A DNA stretch of 45,380 nucleotides from Vampirovibrio sp. (lineage in GTDB: Bacteria > Cyanobacteriota > Vampirovibrionia > Vampirovibrionales > Vampirovibrionaceae). Position 1 is the first letter of the stretch. Each line of letters begins with the position of its first letter. The DNA lies in assembly GCA_021323475.1 (NCBI GenBank), contig JAJQJM010000004.1:1-45380 (forward strand), given 5' to 3'. The translations under genes were made by a program, and so were the position numbers. Positions 39,716 through 45,380 of this stretch are shown piece by piece. The notes beneath the pieces were generated by a model. That model did no database searches and was not told the origin of the DNA. It worked only from the letters and a program-made list of their open reading frames with translations.

Positions 39716-40810
39716 ATGCAAGTGGCAATCAACGATATCAAGATTGGCAGCAGACGAGAGGTTGACCAGAAAAATGTTCTGAAGCTGTCTGAAAGCATCA
39801 AAGCAATCGGGTTGCAAAATCCAATTGTCCTGACGGAAGATTACACCCTTGTTTCCGGGCGTCACCGCCTGGAAGCTGTCAAAATGTTGGGTCATGACCT
39901 TGTAGAAGCCAATATTCTGCCTCTCTCTTCGGAGGAGGCAGAATTGGCTGAAATTGACGAGAACTTAATCCGAAAGGACTTGAGTTTTCTGGAACAGGGC
40001 CAACTCATCAAACGTCGGGAAGAGATTCTTGATGCTATGGGGCTAAGGGCAAAATCCGGTAGCCAACCAGGGAATCAAAAAGCCATAAAAAACAAGTCTG
40101 CGCCAAACGTAGACTTGTTTAAGACAACAAAGGATTTGGCTGATGATCTTGGATTAAAAGAAACGGCTATATACGATCGTAAAAGAGTTGCAACCAATAT
40201 AGCCCCGGGGGTACAAGAGGCCATCATCGGCACCCCATTAGCTGATAAAGCAAACCAATTAAAAGAGCTGGCCAAAAAAACACCTGAGCAACAAAAGACA
40301 ATTGTTGAGGTGATTACTTCAGGAAAAGCAGAAACCGTATGGGAGGCTGAGAACATTGCGGATGCGCCGAAAAAACAAGAGAAGCCAAAAGCGGTCATTG
40401 ATGAGGCGGCGACCTATGAGATTGTATATGCCAACCCTGAGTATAGAAGCGGCATCACGCCGTTAAGGAAGCTACTAAGCCGGTATCAAATTGCGGATAA
40501 TGCTACGCTGTTCCTATGGGCCACGGACAAAGAGTTGGAAGTGGCCCTGAACCTCGGGAAAGAATGGGGTTTCAAATACAAGGGAGCTTCTTTTATCTGG
40601 GATAAACGGTATGTCACGCAGGGCCAATATAACGAGATTGTCCACGCGCATCTGCTTATCTTTGTGAAAGGGAGCCACCATCCCACACAGAAAAAACCAA
40701 CAATCGGCAGCATCATCACGCGTGAAGCTCCCGATTTCTCCAAAAAACCGGAAGTCTTCAAAGAAATTATTAGTGAGTTGTTTGATGGTATAGCGATATT
40801 GGAAGTTTGA
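39716..40810 (+). CDS. ParB-like domain fused to MT-A70-like methyltransferase domain
   Basis: This is a 364-residue protein. Residues 1-85 form a ParB fold with L-V-S-G-R-H-R-L-E-A-V (G-R-H-R at 48-51). Residues 85-205 are the helical ParB middle (S-F-L-E-Q-G-Q-L-I-K-R, T-K-D-L-A-D-D-L-G-L). After a Lys/Pro linker, residues 233-364 match MT-A70 adenine methyltransferases: Y-E-I-V-Y-A-N-P-E-Y, A-T-L-F-L-W-A-T-D-K-E-L-E-V-A-L, E-W-G-F-K-Y-K and a late R-E-A-P-D-F-S-K-K-P-E-V. The catalytic D-P-P-W is replaced by N-P-E-Y (240-243). It could be a weak, altered or dead methylase guided by the ParB part. Confidence 0.85.
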   Translation: MQVAINDIKIGSRREVDQKNVLKLSESIKAIGLQNPIVLTEDYTLVSGRHRLEAVKMLGHDLVEANILPLSSEEAELAEIDENLIRKDLSFLEQGQLIKRREEILDAMGLRAKSGSQPGNQKAIKNKSAPNVDLFKTTKDLADDLGLKETAIYDRKRVATNIAPGVQEAIIGTPLADKANQLKELAKKTPEQQKTIVEVITSGKAETVWEAENIADAPKKQEKPKAVIDEAATYEIVYANPEYRSGITPLRKLLSRYQIADNATLFLWATDKELEVALNLGKEWGFKYKGASFIWDKRYVTQGQYNEIVHAHLLIFVKGSHHPTQKKPTIGSIITREAPDFSKKPEVFKEIISELFDGIAILEV

Positions 40811-40819
40811 GGCAGTGAA

Positions 40820-41566
40820 ATGGCAAGGACGAGAGATTTACGTCCGGGCTTCTTTAAGAATGAGGATCTTGCAGAGTGCCAACCACTAACGAGACTCTTG
40901 TTTGCAGGGCTTTGGACGATAGCGGATAGAGAGGGCCGGTTGCAAGACCGGCCTAAACGTATAAAGACTGAAATACTCCCGTACGATGAATGCGACATTG
41001 ACCAGCTTTTAAACGAGCTTGAACGATTCGGATTTATCGTTAGATATGAAATAGAAGGAAATCGGTTTATTGAAATCACGCGGTTTTTGGAAAATCAACG
41101 GATTCACCCAAAAGAGCCACCTAGCGTGATTCCTGAGCCGACCGCGGAAAGCCGCGGCAAAACAGCGGCTAATCGCACTATTCCTTCTTTTCCTACTATT
41201 CCTACTTTGCCTACTTCACCCCTAACCCCCAAAGGGGAGGAGGAGGGTTTCCAGCAATTCTGGAATGAGTATCCCAAAAAGACGACCAAAAAAGAATCGT
41301 CCGACTATTGGCGTAAAAACAAACTGGATGCGAAGTTACCCGAGATACTGAATGGTTTAGCTGCCTGGAAGACCAGTTCTCAATGGGTAAAGGATGCAGG
41401 TCAGTATGTTCCAGACGCCATCCGATTCCTGAAAAAAGAGCGGTGGATGGATGAAGTTCCACCCACTATCTCTAAACCGATTAGCCAACTCAGAGGCAGC
41501 CAAATCCCTGCCGCTGGAATTCCACAGGCCCATGAGCGAGTAGAAAGGTCAGGGAAGATCCTATGA
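40820..41566 (+). CDS. Phage replication initiator/organiser-like protein
   Basis: This 248-residue protein has an N-terminal winged-helix region (about 1-95) typical of phage replisome organisers: R-P-G-F-F-K-N-E-D-L-A, then L-L-F-A-G-L-W-T-I-A-D-R-E-G-R-L-Q-D-R-P. A Pro/Thr/Ser linker follows (about 95-135). The C-terminal domain begins F-Q-Q-F-W-N-E-Y-P-K-K, a theme of DnaT/DnaD-like proteins. It probably binds the phage origin and recruits the helicase loader encoded next, whose ATG overlaps its stop. An origin may lie inside or near this gene, but no iterons were identified. Confidence 0.85.
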   Translation: MARTRDLRPGFFKNEDLAECQPLTRLLFAGLWTIADREGRLQDRPKRIKTEILPYDECDIDQLLNELERFGFIVRYEIEGNRFIEITRFLENQRIHPKEPPSVIPEPTAESRGKTAANRTIPSFPTIPTLPTSPLTPKGEEEGFQQFWNEYPKKTTKKESSDYWRKNKLDAKLPEILNGLAAWKTSSQWVKDAGQYVPDAIRFLKKERWMDEVPPTISKPISQLRGSQIPAAGIPQAHERVERSGKIL

Positions 41567-42387
41567 ATCCCCATGAGTACATGAAACTTAAAGCCGTTCC
41601 AGAGGCAGAAAGGGCGGCGTATCTCCAGTCCATCGGGTTTACGCCTGACGGAGCGGCTGACTTGCTGGCATCCTTGGCGGCATCCATGCCTAAACCGAAA
41701 GAAGACCGAACCGAAACCGGCGCGGCTGTCTTGGCAAAGCATCGGATTCCCGAACGGATCGCGGAACTGGCAGCAAAGGCCAATGCCGGGCAGGATGAAA
41801 CCTTGACAGATGAGGATAAATACCGCCGGGATATCCTACTAAACCGCTATCTCATGGGTGGATCAAGCATCTATGATGAGGCCAGCCTGTATAATCCAGC
41901 CTTACAAGAAACGGATGTCTTGCGCTGGCTGAAGGCAATGCGGCCACGGGTGGCGCTGGTGATCGGAAGCCCTGGTAGCGGTAAGACGTGGGGAACGCTG
42001 GCTTACATGAACAGCCTGACCACTGCAAGAGGGAACGGCAGCAAGGTGGAATGGTCGGATTCTCTGTTTATCCCGGCGTTCCGGCTCAGCGAGATGTTTC
42101 ACAATCAGAAGAAATTCCAGTCCGAACTGGATGAAATCCTGAAAAAGAAACACCTGCTGATTGATGACCTTGGGGCGGAGCCTTCCGGCTTTCGTGGTTC
42201 TGACTTTATCGCTTATTTCGATTACCTATTTAGCGAACGGCATAAGTTCCGGCGGTGTACGTTCCTGACCAGTAACGCAAAAACAACGGAGGAAATCCGG
42301 TCAATCTATGGGGAACGATTTGCCAGCCGATTTAGTGAGGTCGGCTGTTTTTACGAAACAGCACAGGGAGACTTGAGGAGGAGTTAA
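41563..42387 (+). CDS. DnaC-like helicase-loader ATPase
   Basis: This 274-residue AAA+ ATPase has Walker A G-S-P-G-S-G-K-T (135-142), Walker B H-L-L-I-D-D-L-G-A-E (Asp 201-202), sensor-like F-L-T-S-N-A-K-T and Arg-rich R-F-A-S-R-F-S-E-V. The N-terminal 110 residues are a helical helicase-binding region. It loads the host or phage replicative helicase at the origin with the preceding initiator. The genes overlap by four bases (ATGA). Length and motifs are normal for phage DnaC homologues. Confidence 0.92.
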   Translation: MNPHEYMKLKAVPEAERAAYLQSIGFTPDGAADLLASLAASMPKPKEDRTETGAAVLAKHRIPERIAELAAKANAGQDETLTDEDKYRRDILLNRYLMGGSSIYDEASLYNPALQETDVLRWLKAMRPRVALVIGSPGSGKTWGTLAYMNSLTTARGNGSKVEWSDSLFIPAFRLSEMFHNQKKFQSELDEILKKKHLLIDDLGAEPSGFRGSDFIAYFDYLFSERHKFRRCTFLTSNAKTTEEIRSIYGERFASRFSEVGCFYETAQGDLRRS

Positions 42388-42389
42388 CA

Positions 42390-42635
42390 ATGGCGTCAAG
42401 AGCCGTCGATAAAATGGAATGCCACTACCCAGCCCACAACACCCCCGGTAAATGTGGAAAGTGTAACAAGCGCTTCGGCTACACCCACCCAATGCAATAC
42501 TTTTGCGAGAATTGCAGATCGTTGCCGATCTCAGACTGGATTGACTGGATGGAGCGGTTAAACAAAATAGCCATCAGAAAGAGGCTAGAAGCGAAGGCAG
42601 CGCTCTTGAAACAGAGTTCAGGTAGTTGGGGTTAG
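42390..42635 (+). CDS. Small phage zinc-finger-like protein
   Basis: This 81-residue protein holds C-H-Y-P-A-H, C-G-K-C-N-K-R-F-G-Y and F-C-E-N-C-R, enough Cys/His for one or two zinc sites. A basic helix (R-K-R-L-E-A-K-A-A-L-L-K) follows. It starts 2 bp after the loader gene, with GAGGAG upstream. It may bind nucleic acid at the replication fork. Confidence 0.78.
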   Translation: MASRAVDKMECHYPAHNTPGKCGKCNKRFGYTHPMQYFCENCRSLPISDWIDWMERLNKIAIRKRLEAKAALLKQSSGSWG

Positions 42636-42682
42636 GGTAGGTAGTTTTAAGCATTTTATTTCTTTAGAAAGGTGGAACAAAC

Positions 42683-42937
42683 ATGCGGAGTGGTTTTATT
42701 CGCTTGCTGAAAAGAATCATTGTATGGGGCTCCAAGCATACAAAGTGTTGCCGGGAAGTCAATTATTGGAAAGAGAGAGCCGGTGAACATTGGCTCCAAT
42801 ATCAGGATCTTGGTGCTTATTGCGATGAAATGCACGACAAATTCACAGAATACGGGGTTGGGCGTGATGATATGGCGTTAGAGGATCGTCTTGAGTTGGC
42901 TTTGCAGGAAATCAAGACTTTAAGAGGAGAGAAATAA
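42683..42937 (+). CDS. Small phage protein
   Basis: This 84-residue protein has a basic N-terminus (F-I-R-L-L-K-R-I-I-V-W-G-S-K-H-T-K-C-C-R) and an acidic helical C-terminus. It is unrecognised. The TTTAGAAAGGTGGAA leader resembles those at 32.9 and 33.7 kb. Confidence 0.68.
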   Translation: MRSGFIRLLKRIIVWGSKHTKCCREVNYWKERAGEHWLQYQDLGAYCDEMHDKFTEYGVGRDDMALEDRLELALQEIKTLRGEK

Positions 42938-42940
42938 ATC

Positions 42941-43288
42941 ATGACTGATACTATAAGTGCTGATCAGCGAGTATACCGTTTAAAAACTGACCCAGTGCCT
43001 TTTGACAAGGTGAAAAGCGGTCTTAAAACTGGGGAAGTCAGAACAAACGATCGGGATTTCCAAGTGGGTGGCCGCCTAGTGTTGGAGCAATACGACCGTG
43101 AAACCGGCACATACAGTGGAGAATCTGTTGAGTGGGTAATTTCGGATGTAACAGATTTAGAGCCTTATGGCTGCCCTGGCAAGGTGTTATTGAGCTTCCA
43201 AACCTCCCAAGCAGAGGTGGAGCGGCTTCGGGAGCACAATGCAGAACTTGAAAGTCAGGTTATTCAAATGAAGGATGGGTTTTACTAA
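42941..43288 (+). CDS. DUF3850/ASCH-like phage protein with C-terminal coiled coil
   Basis: This protein is 115 residues long. Residues 8-85 match the DUF3850 type of the ASCH/PUA-like fold: K-T-D-P-V-P-F-D-K-V-K-S-G-L-K-T, E-V-R-T-N-D-R-D-F-Q-V-G-G and E-Q-Y-D-R-E-T-G-T-Y-S-G. Such domains are thought to bind RNA or modified bases. A helical tail (Q-A-E-V-E-R-L-R-E-H-N-A-E-L-E) is added. TAATG couples it to the next gene. Confidence 0.8.
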   Translation: MTDTISADQRVYRLKTDPVPFDKVKSGLKTGEVRTNDRDFQVGGRLVLEQYDRETGTYSGESVEWVISDVTDLEPYGCPGKVLLSFQTSQAEVERLREHNAELESQVIQMKDGFY

Positions 43289-43899
43289 TGGAAAAAGGAC
43301 ACATTGGTTGGAGTCCAGACTATCAAACACAATACAGAGGCGAGTTTATGGGCTTTCAAGTTTACACTGATCCGAAGATTGACCCGGATTTGCTAGTTAT
43401 GAAGCCCGGTGGAATGCTGCCATTTAACCCTGAAGTGGATAAGCTTCAAGCAGAGAACGCCCAGCTAAAAGCTAAGTTGGGGATGATGGAAACGGAATTT
43501 CACTGCAAAGGTCAAAAACTGGCCCAAGTAAATGAAGTGGTGGCACAACTGCGAACCGTCGAAAAAGAATATGAGTCTGAAATAGCCGAAAACAAAGCCA
43601 AGATGGCAATGATGGTGAAGGCTATAGAGCAAGCGCCCTGCAGCTACACTTGTGAGTCGCGAATGAGTATTCCCTCAATGGGCATCCTGCTGGAATGCAA
43701 TTGCTGGAAAAAGCAAACCCTCTCCGCCACCTCCGCCGATGTAGAGCGCTGGGAAATCGAGAAGCGGGCTAAAGTGATTCAGGAGTGTATTGAAGTGGCG
43801 GAGAAATCTGTCACCCATTGTTCGACCCCAGCCGAACAAAGATATTTGGTTTCGGAAGCCCTTCAGTCCCTACTACCCAAGCAGGAAGGGGGGAGGTGA
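43288..43899 (+). CDS. Phage coiled-coil protein with Cys cluster
   Basis: This 203-residue protein has an N-terminal part of 50 residues, then a coiled coil (about 50-110: D-K-L-Q-A-E-N-A-Q-L-K-A-K-L). A Cys group follows (A-P-C-S-Y-T-C-E-S-R, then L-E-C-N-C-W-K), possibly a zinc site. The final segment A-E-Q-R-Y-L-V-S-E-A-L-Q-S-L-L is common at the end of phage-encoded helper proteins. The stop overlaps the next ATG after GGAGGTG. Confidence 0.7.
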   Translation: MEKGHIGWSPDYQTQYRGEFMGFQVYTDPKIDPDLLVMKPGGMLPFNPEVDKLQAENAQLKAKLGMMETEFHCKGQKLAQVNEVVAQLRTVEKEYESEIAENKAKMAMMVKAIEQAPCSYTCESRMSIPSMGILLECNCWKKQTLSATSADVERWEIEKRAKVIQECIEVAEKSVTHCSTPAEQRYLVSEALQSLLPKQEGGR

Positions 43900-44096
43900 T
43901 GAAAATAAAAGGTAAACTGACCGCAAAACAAGTCGCTTGGGTAATCAGCGAGTATGAAATGGGCGGTGGTGACGATCAAGACGACGCGGCTGGTTTTTTC
44001 GAATATTTACTGAAAGAGAGACGGCGTTCGTATAACTATGTATCGAAGCGCTCACTGGATCTTGTCAAGGCATTGTTGAAGCAGGAAGGAGGTTAG
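43899..44096 (+). CDS. Small phage protein
   Basis: This 65-residue protein opens M-K-I-K-G-K-L-T-A-K-Q-V-A-W-V-I-S and ends L-V-K-A-L-L-K-Q-E-G-G. The ATG follows GGAGG directly. The frame is open upstream inside the previous gene, but without a supported start. It is unrecognised. Confidence 0.65.
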   Translation: MKIKGKLTAKQVAWVISEYEMGGGDDQDDAAGFFEYLLKERRRSYNYVSKRSLDLVKALLKQEGG

Positions 44097-44099
44097 GGG

Positions 44100-44318
44100 A
44101 TGGAGCCAGTCAGGTTTTTTAAATCAATTAATGAGGAAGTCGAATTCCTTCGTAGCTGCTTAAAAACTGCATATCTTGATGCTGCTGCCCCGCCAGAAAA
44201 TTGCGCTGATGCCAAAAACATTTTGAAAGGGATTCGAGACAGCTTGAAAACATACTATGAGGCATTGAAGCAGCACGAATGGAATGAAATCAGGAAGGAA
44301 GCCAATGAAAAAAGATAG
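44100..44318 (+). CDS. Small phage protein
   Basis: This 72-residue helical protein (V-R-F-F-K-S-I-N-E-E-V-E-F-L-R-S-C-L) is unrecognised. GGAGG lies about nine bases before the ATG. It overlaps the next gene by 14 bases. Confidence 0.65.
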   Translation: MEPVRFFKSINEEVEFLRSCLKTAYLDAAAPPENCADAKNILKGIRDSLKTYYEALKQHEWNEIRKEANEKR

Positions 44319-44835
44319 TGTGTCTGAAGAAGAATATTTTCTTTGTCCCCATAACAGCAAGCATAAAGTCTACCCTAGGACGTTTGAAGCACTAGAGGGA
44401 CATATTGAAAGCTGCCCGGATAAAGCCCCCCAAGCCCACCAAGCAGATCTTGAGGCTGAAATTGAGCGGTTGATCGAAATAAATAACCGGCTGAAAAGAG
44501 AGCGAACTCAATGGGCAGTATCGAATAAGAAGATCCACCAAGAAACCCGCGCCCTCGCTGAAAGGGTGGTGGCGCTGGAGGCTGAGAATAAGCGGTTGCG
44601 GGAGGGAATGGAGCGGATTAAAGGGATGGGCCTAGTAGAAATGTTAGAAGAATCATTTACACTCGCCGATACTGCTCTGTCCCACCCCACCCCCACAACC
44701 GGCATTCTGGAATTGGCGGCGGCTGGGGTTGAACACTATAAAAATTCTAGTTGCATTATAAAATGCCAGCTTTGCCACCAGTACGAAGCCCTACCACAAG
44801 AGAGTAAAGATATTTTAGAGAGGATATTGGGATGA
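44305..44835 (+). CDS. Phage protein with CHHC-like zinc finger and coiled coil
   Basis: This 176-residue protein has Cys14-x5-His20-x12-His33-x3-Cys37 (F-L-C-P-H-N-S-K-H, then L-E-G-H-I-E-S-C-P). This follows the CHHC zinc-finger plan known mainly from U11-48K, TRM13 and gametocyte-specific factors of eukaryotes. A long coiled coil follows (about 50-115), then a second Cys/His group (C-I-I-K-C-Q-L-C-H). ATG 44305 has GGAAG upstream. It is presumably an RNA- or DNA-binding accessory protein. Confidence 0.7.
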   Translation: MKKDSVSEEEYFLCPHNSKHKVYPRTFEALEGHIESCPDKAPQAHQADLEAEIERLIEINNRLKRERTQWAVSNKKIHQETRALAERVVALEAENKRLREGMERIKGMGLVEMLEESFTLADTALSHPTPTTGILELAAAGVEHYKNSSCIIKCQLCHQYEALPQESKDILERILG

Positions 44836-45008
44836 TGAGGCATAAATGTGATTTCTGCGAAAATTCCGCCCTACACGCTGGAAGCCGCATAAACGCCACA
44901 GAGGAAGAAAAGCGTACTTGGAAAGACAGCGTTCAGGTTTGCGGTGAGCATGTTGACCGGGAAAACCATGACTATGTTATTTGTTTTAACCCTGGGAGAC
45001 ACGCTTGA
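44832..45008 (+). CDS. Very small phage zinc-finger-like protein
   Basis: This 58-residue protein has C-D-F-C-E near the start and Q-V-C-G-E-H-V-D later, a C-x2-C...C-x2-H site typical of single zinc ribbons. ATGATG provides two adjacent starts overlapping the previous stop. The stop overlaps the next ATG. It is short of a 60-residue cut-off. Confidence 0.65.
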   Translation: MMRHKCDFCENSALHAGSRINATEEEKRTWKDSVQVCGEHVDRENHDYVICFNPGRHA

Positions 45009-45190
45009 TGACCCCTACATATGAAGATCTCGTAAAGGCTTTGATTGTTGCTAAGGAGGCGCTGGAGAAAATAAAAACCAACACAAAGGGAGACTTTGCT
45101 AGGGTGGCCTCATATGAAGTAGCAACCCAAGCCCTCTCCCATATCCAACCTTTATTAGAGGAGGTAGAGAATGGAACTGGAAGACCTTAG
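45008..45190 (+). CDS. Very small phage helical protein
   Basis: This 60-residue helical protein reads L-V-K-A-L-I-V-A-K-E-A-L-E-K-I-K and is unrecognised. It overlaps the previous stop (TGATG) and the next gene by 20 bases. Confidence 0.6.
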   Translation: MTPTYEDLVKALIVAKEALEKIKTNTKGDFARVASYEVATQALSHIQPLLEEVENGTGRP

Positions 45191-45332
45191 ACGGGAATTT
45201 AAACAGATTGCCGATGAGCATATCCTGATGTTCGCTCATAAACCGCTAGAAGGCGGATCGAAGCTGGAGAAGCTAATATCTAAGGCTTTTATAGCAGGTT
45301 TAAGAAAAGCAAAAAAGAATAGTAAGGAGTGA
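45171..45332 (+). CDS. Very small phage protein
   Basis: This 53-residue protein opens M-E-L-E-D-L-R-R-E-F-K-Q-I-A and has a basic C-terminus (L-R-K-A-K-K-N-S-K-E). GAGGAGGTAGAGA precedes the ATG, a strong site inside the previous gene. It is unrecognised. Confidence 0.6.
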   Translation: MELEDLRREFKQIADEHILMFAHKPLEGGSKLEKLISKAFIAGLRKAKKNSKE

Positions 45333-45335
45333 GTG

Positions 45336-45380
45336 ATGAGTACATACACCAGAGAAGAACTTATAACAATTGCTGAAAAA
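45336..45380 (+). CDS. Phage gene, 5' end only
   Basis: The first 15 codons read M-S-T-Y-T-R-E-E-L-I-T-I-A-E-K and run off the right edge. AAGGAG lies seven bases before the ATG. The product cannot be named. Confidence 0.55.
   Translation, partial: MSTYTREELITIAEK

Larger units (their letters stand above)
30373..45380. mobile_element. Prophage, early region (right part outside window)
   Basis: Leftward repressor-side genes, a divergent operator-promoter switch, and then about 40 rightward small genes packed with 4-bp overlaps form a temperate-phage early region. Phage-type functions are Cro-like HTH, ERF annealing protein, Holliday-type nucleases, ParB-like proteins, replication initiator and DnaC-like loader. 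No integrase, terminase, capsid, tail or lysis gene is present, so the element extends past 45,380. The left border is taken as the first phage-like gene; the true attachment site could be nearer 29,150-29,450. Confidence 0.85.

Noticed and set aside
40486-41079. 197-residue minus-strand frame
   Set aside because: Antisense to the ParB-MT-A70 and initiator genes, both supported by motifs and overlaps.
1-45380. Search by eye for rRNA genes, CRISPR arrays, integrase, terminase and IS transposases
   Set aside because: None seen in the window.

Overview
The window reads as a bacterial chromosome segment (positions 1 to about 29,450) followed by the early half of a prophage (about 30,180 to the right edge). 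Several traits suggest a non-photosynthetic cyanobacterial relative of the Vampirovibrio / Melainabacteria type: a run of prepilins with the leader G-F-T-L-A-E-L-L-I, phytochrome-type PAS histidine kinases (H-box S-H-D-L-x-x-P-L-R-K), a fused PilM-PilN, and secreted proteins typical of diderms (TonB-ExbB-ExbD). This placement is inferred from family resemblance, not from a marker gene.

Chromosomal part. 1-1,850: tonB-exbB-exbD iron-transport energising operon with two Fur-like operators. 1,885-5,314: a 13-repeat ankyrin protein and a GT4 glycosyltransferase. 5,799-15,314: two large PAS histidine kinases without neighbouring response regulators, interleaved with unrecognised small proteins, a Flp-type pilin-like protein carrying a large extra domain, and a KGG stress protein. 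15,861-17,570: a peroxide-defence module, OxyR divergent from rubrerythrin plus a stand-alone rubredoxin too short for a 60-residue ORF cut-off. 18,348-20,993: a secreted beta-helix protein, a small exported protein and an unrecognised protein. 21,309-25,309: five tandem minor-prepilin genes, one with a single-base frameshift, all ending in the same W-F-S-W tail. They lie next to tRNA-Val(UAC) and a scrambled second copy of that tRNA. 25,617-29,143: 5-formyl-THF cyclo-ligase, an XRE regulator, fused pilM-pilN, and pilO. The pilMN-O assembly platform and the prepilin cluster probably serve the same type IV pilus-like machine. No pilQ follows pilO before the phage region.

Phage part. After a terminator and an exported thermonuclease come a divergent repressor/Cro switch with three related 18-bp operators and a well-formed promoter, then a rightward early operon of about 40 tightly packed, often overlapping small genes. 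The recognisable ones form a replication/recombination module: ERF annealing protein, two PD-(D/E)XK nucleases, two ParB-like proteins (one fused to a MT-A70-like methyltransferase domain with an altered catalytic motif), a replication-initiator-like protein and a DnaC-like helicase loader. No integrase, structural or lysis gene is visible, so the prophage continues past the right edge.

Most notable: (1) the prepilin cluster with a conserved WFSW tail whose DNA closely resembles a tRNA D-arm, beside duplicated tRNA-Val sequence; (2) the ParB-MT-A70 fusion; (3) the three-operator phage switch; (4) a Flp-type pilin signal on a 295-residue protein; (5) a CHHC-type zinc finger in a phage protein; (6) a possible alternative-hairpin leader at 32.8 kb.
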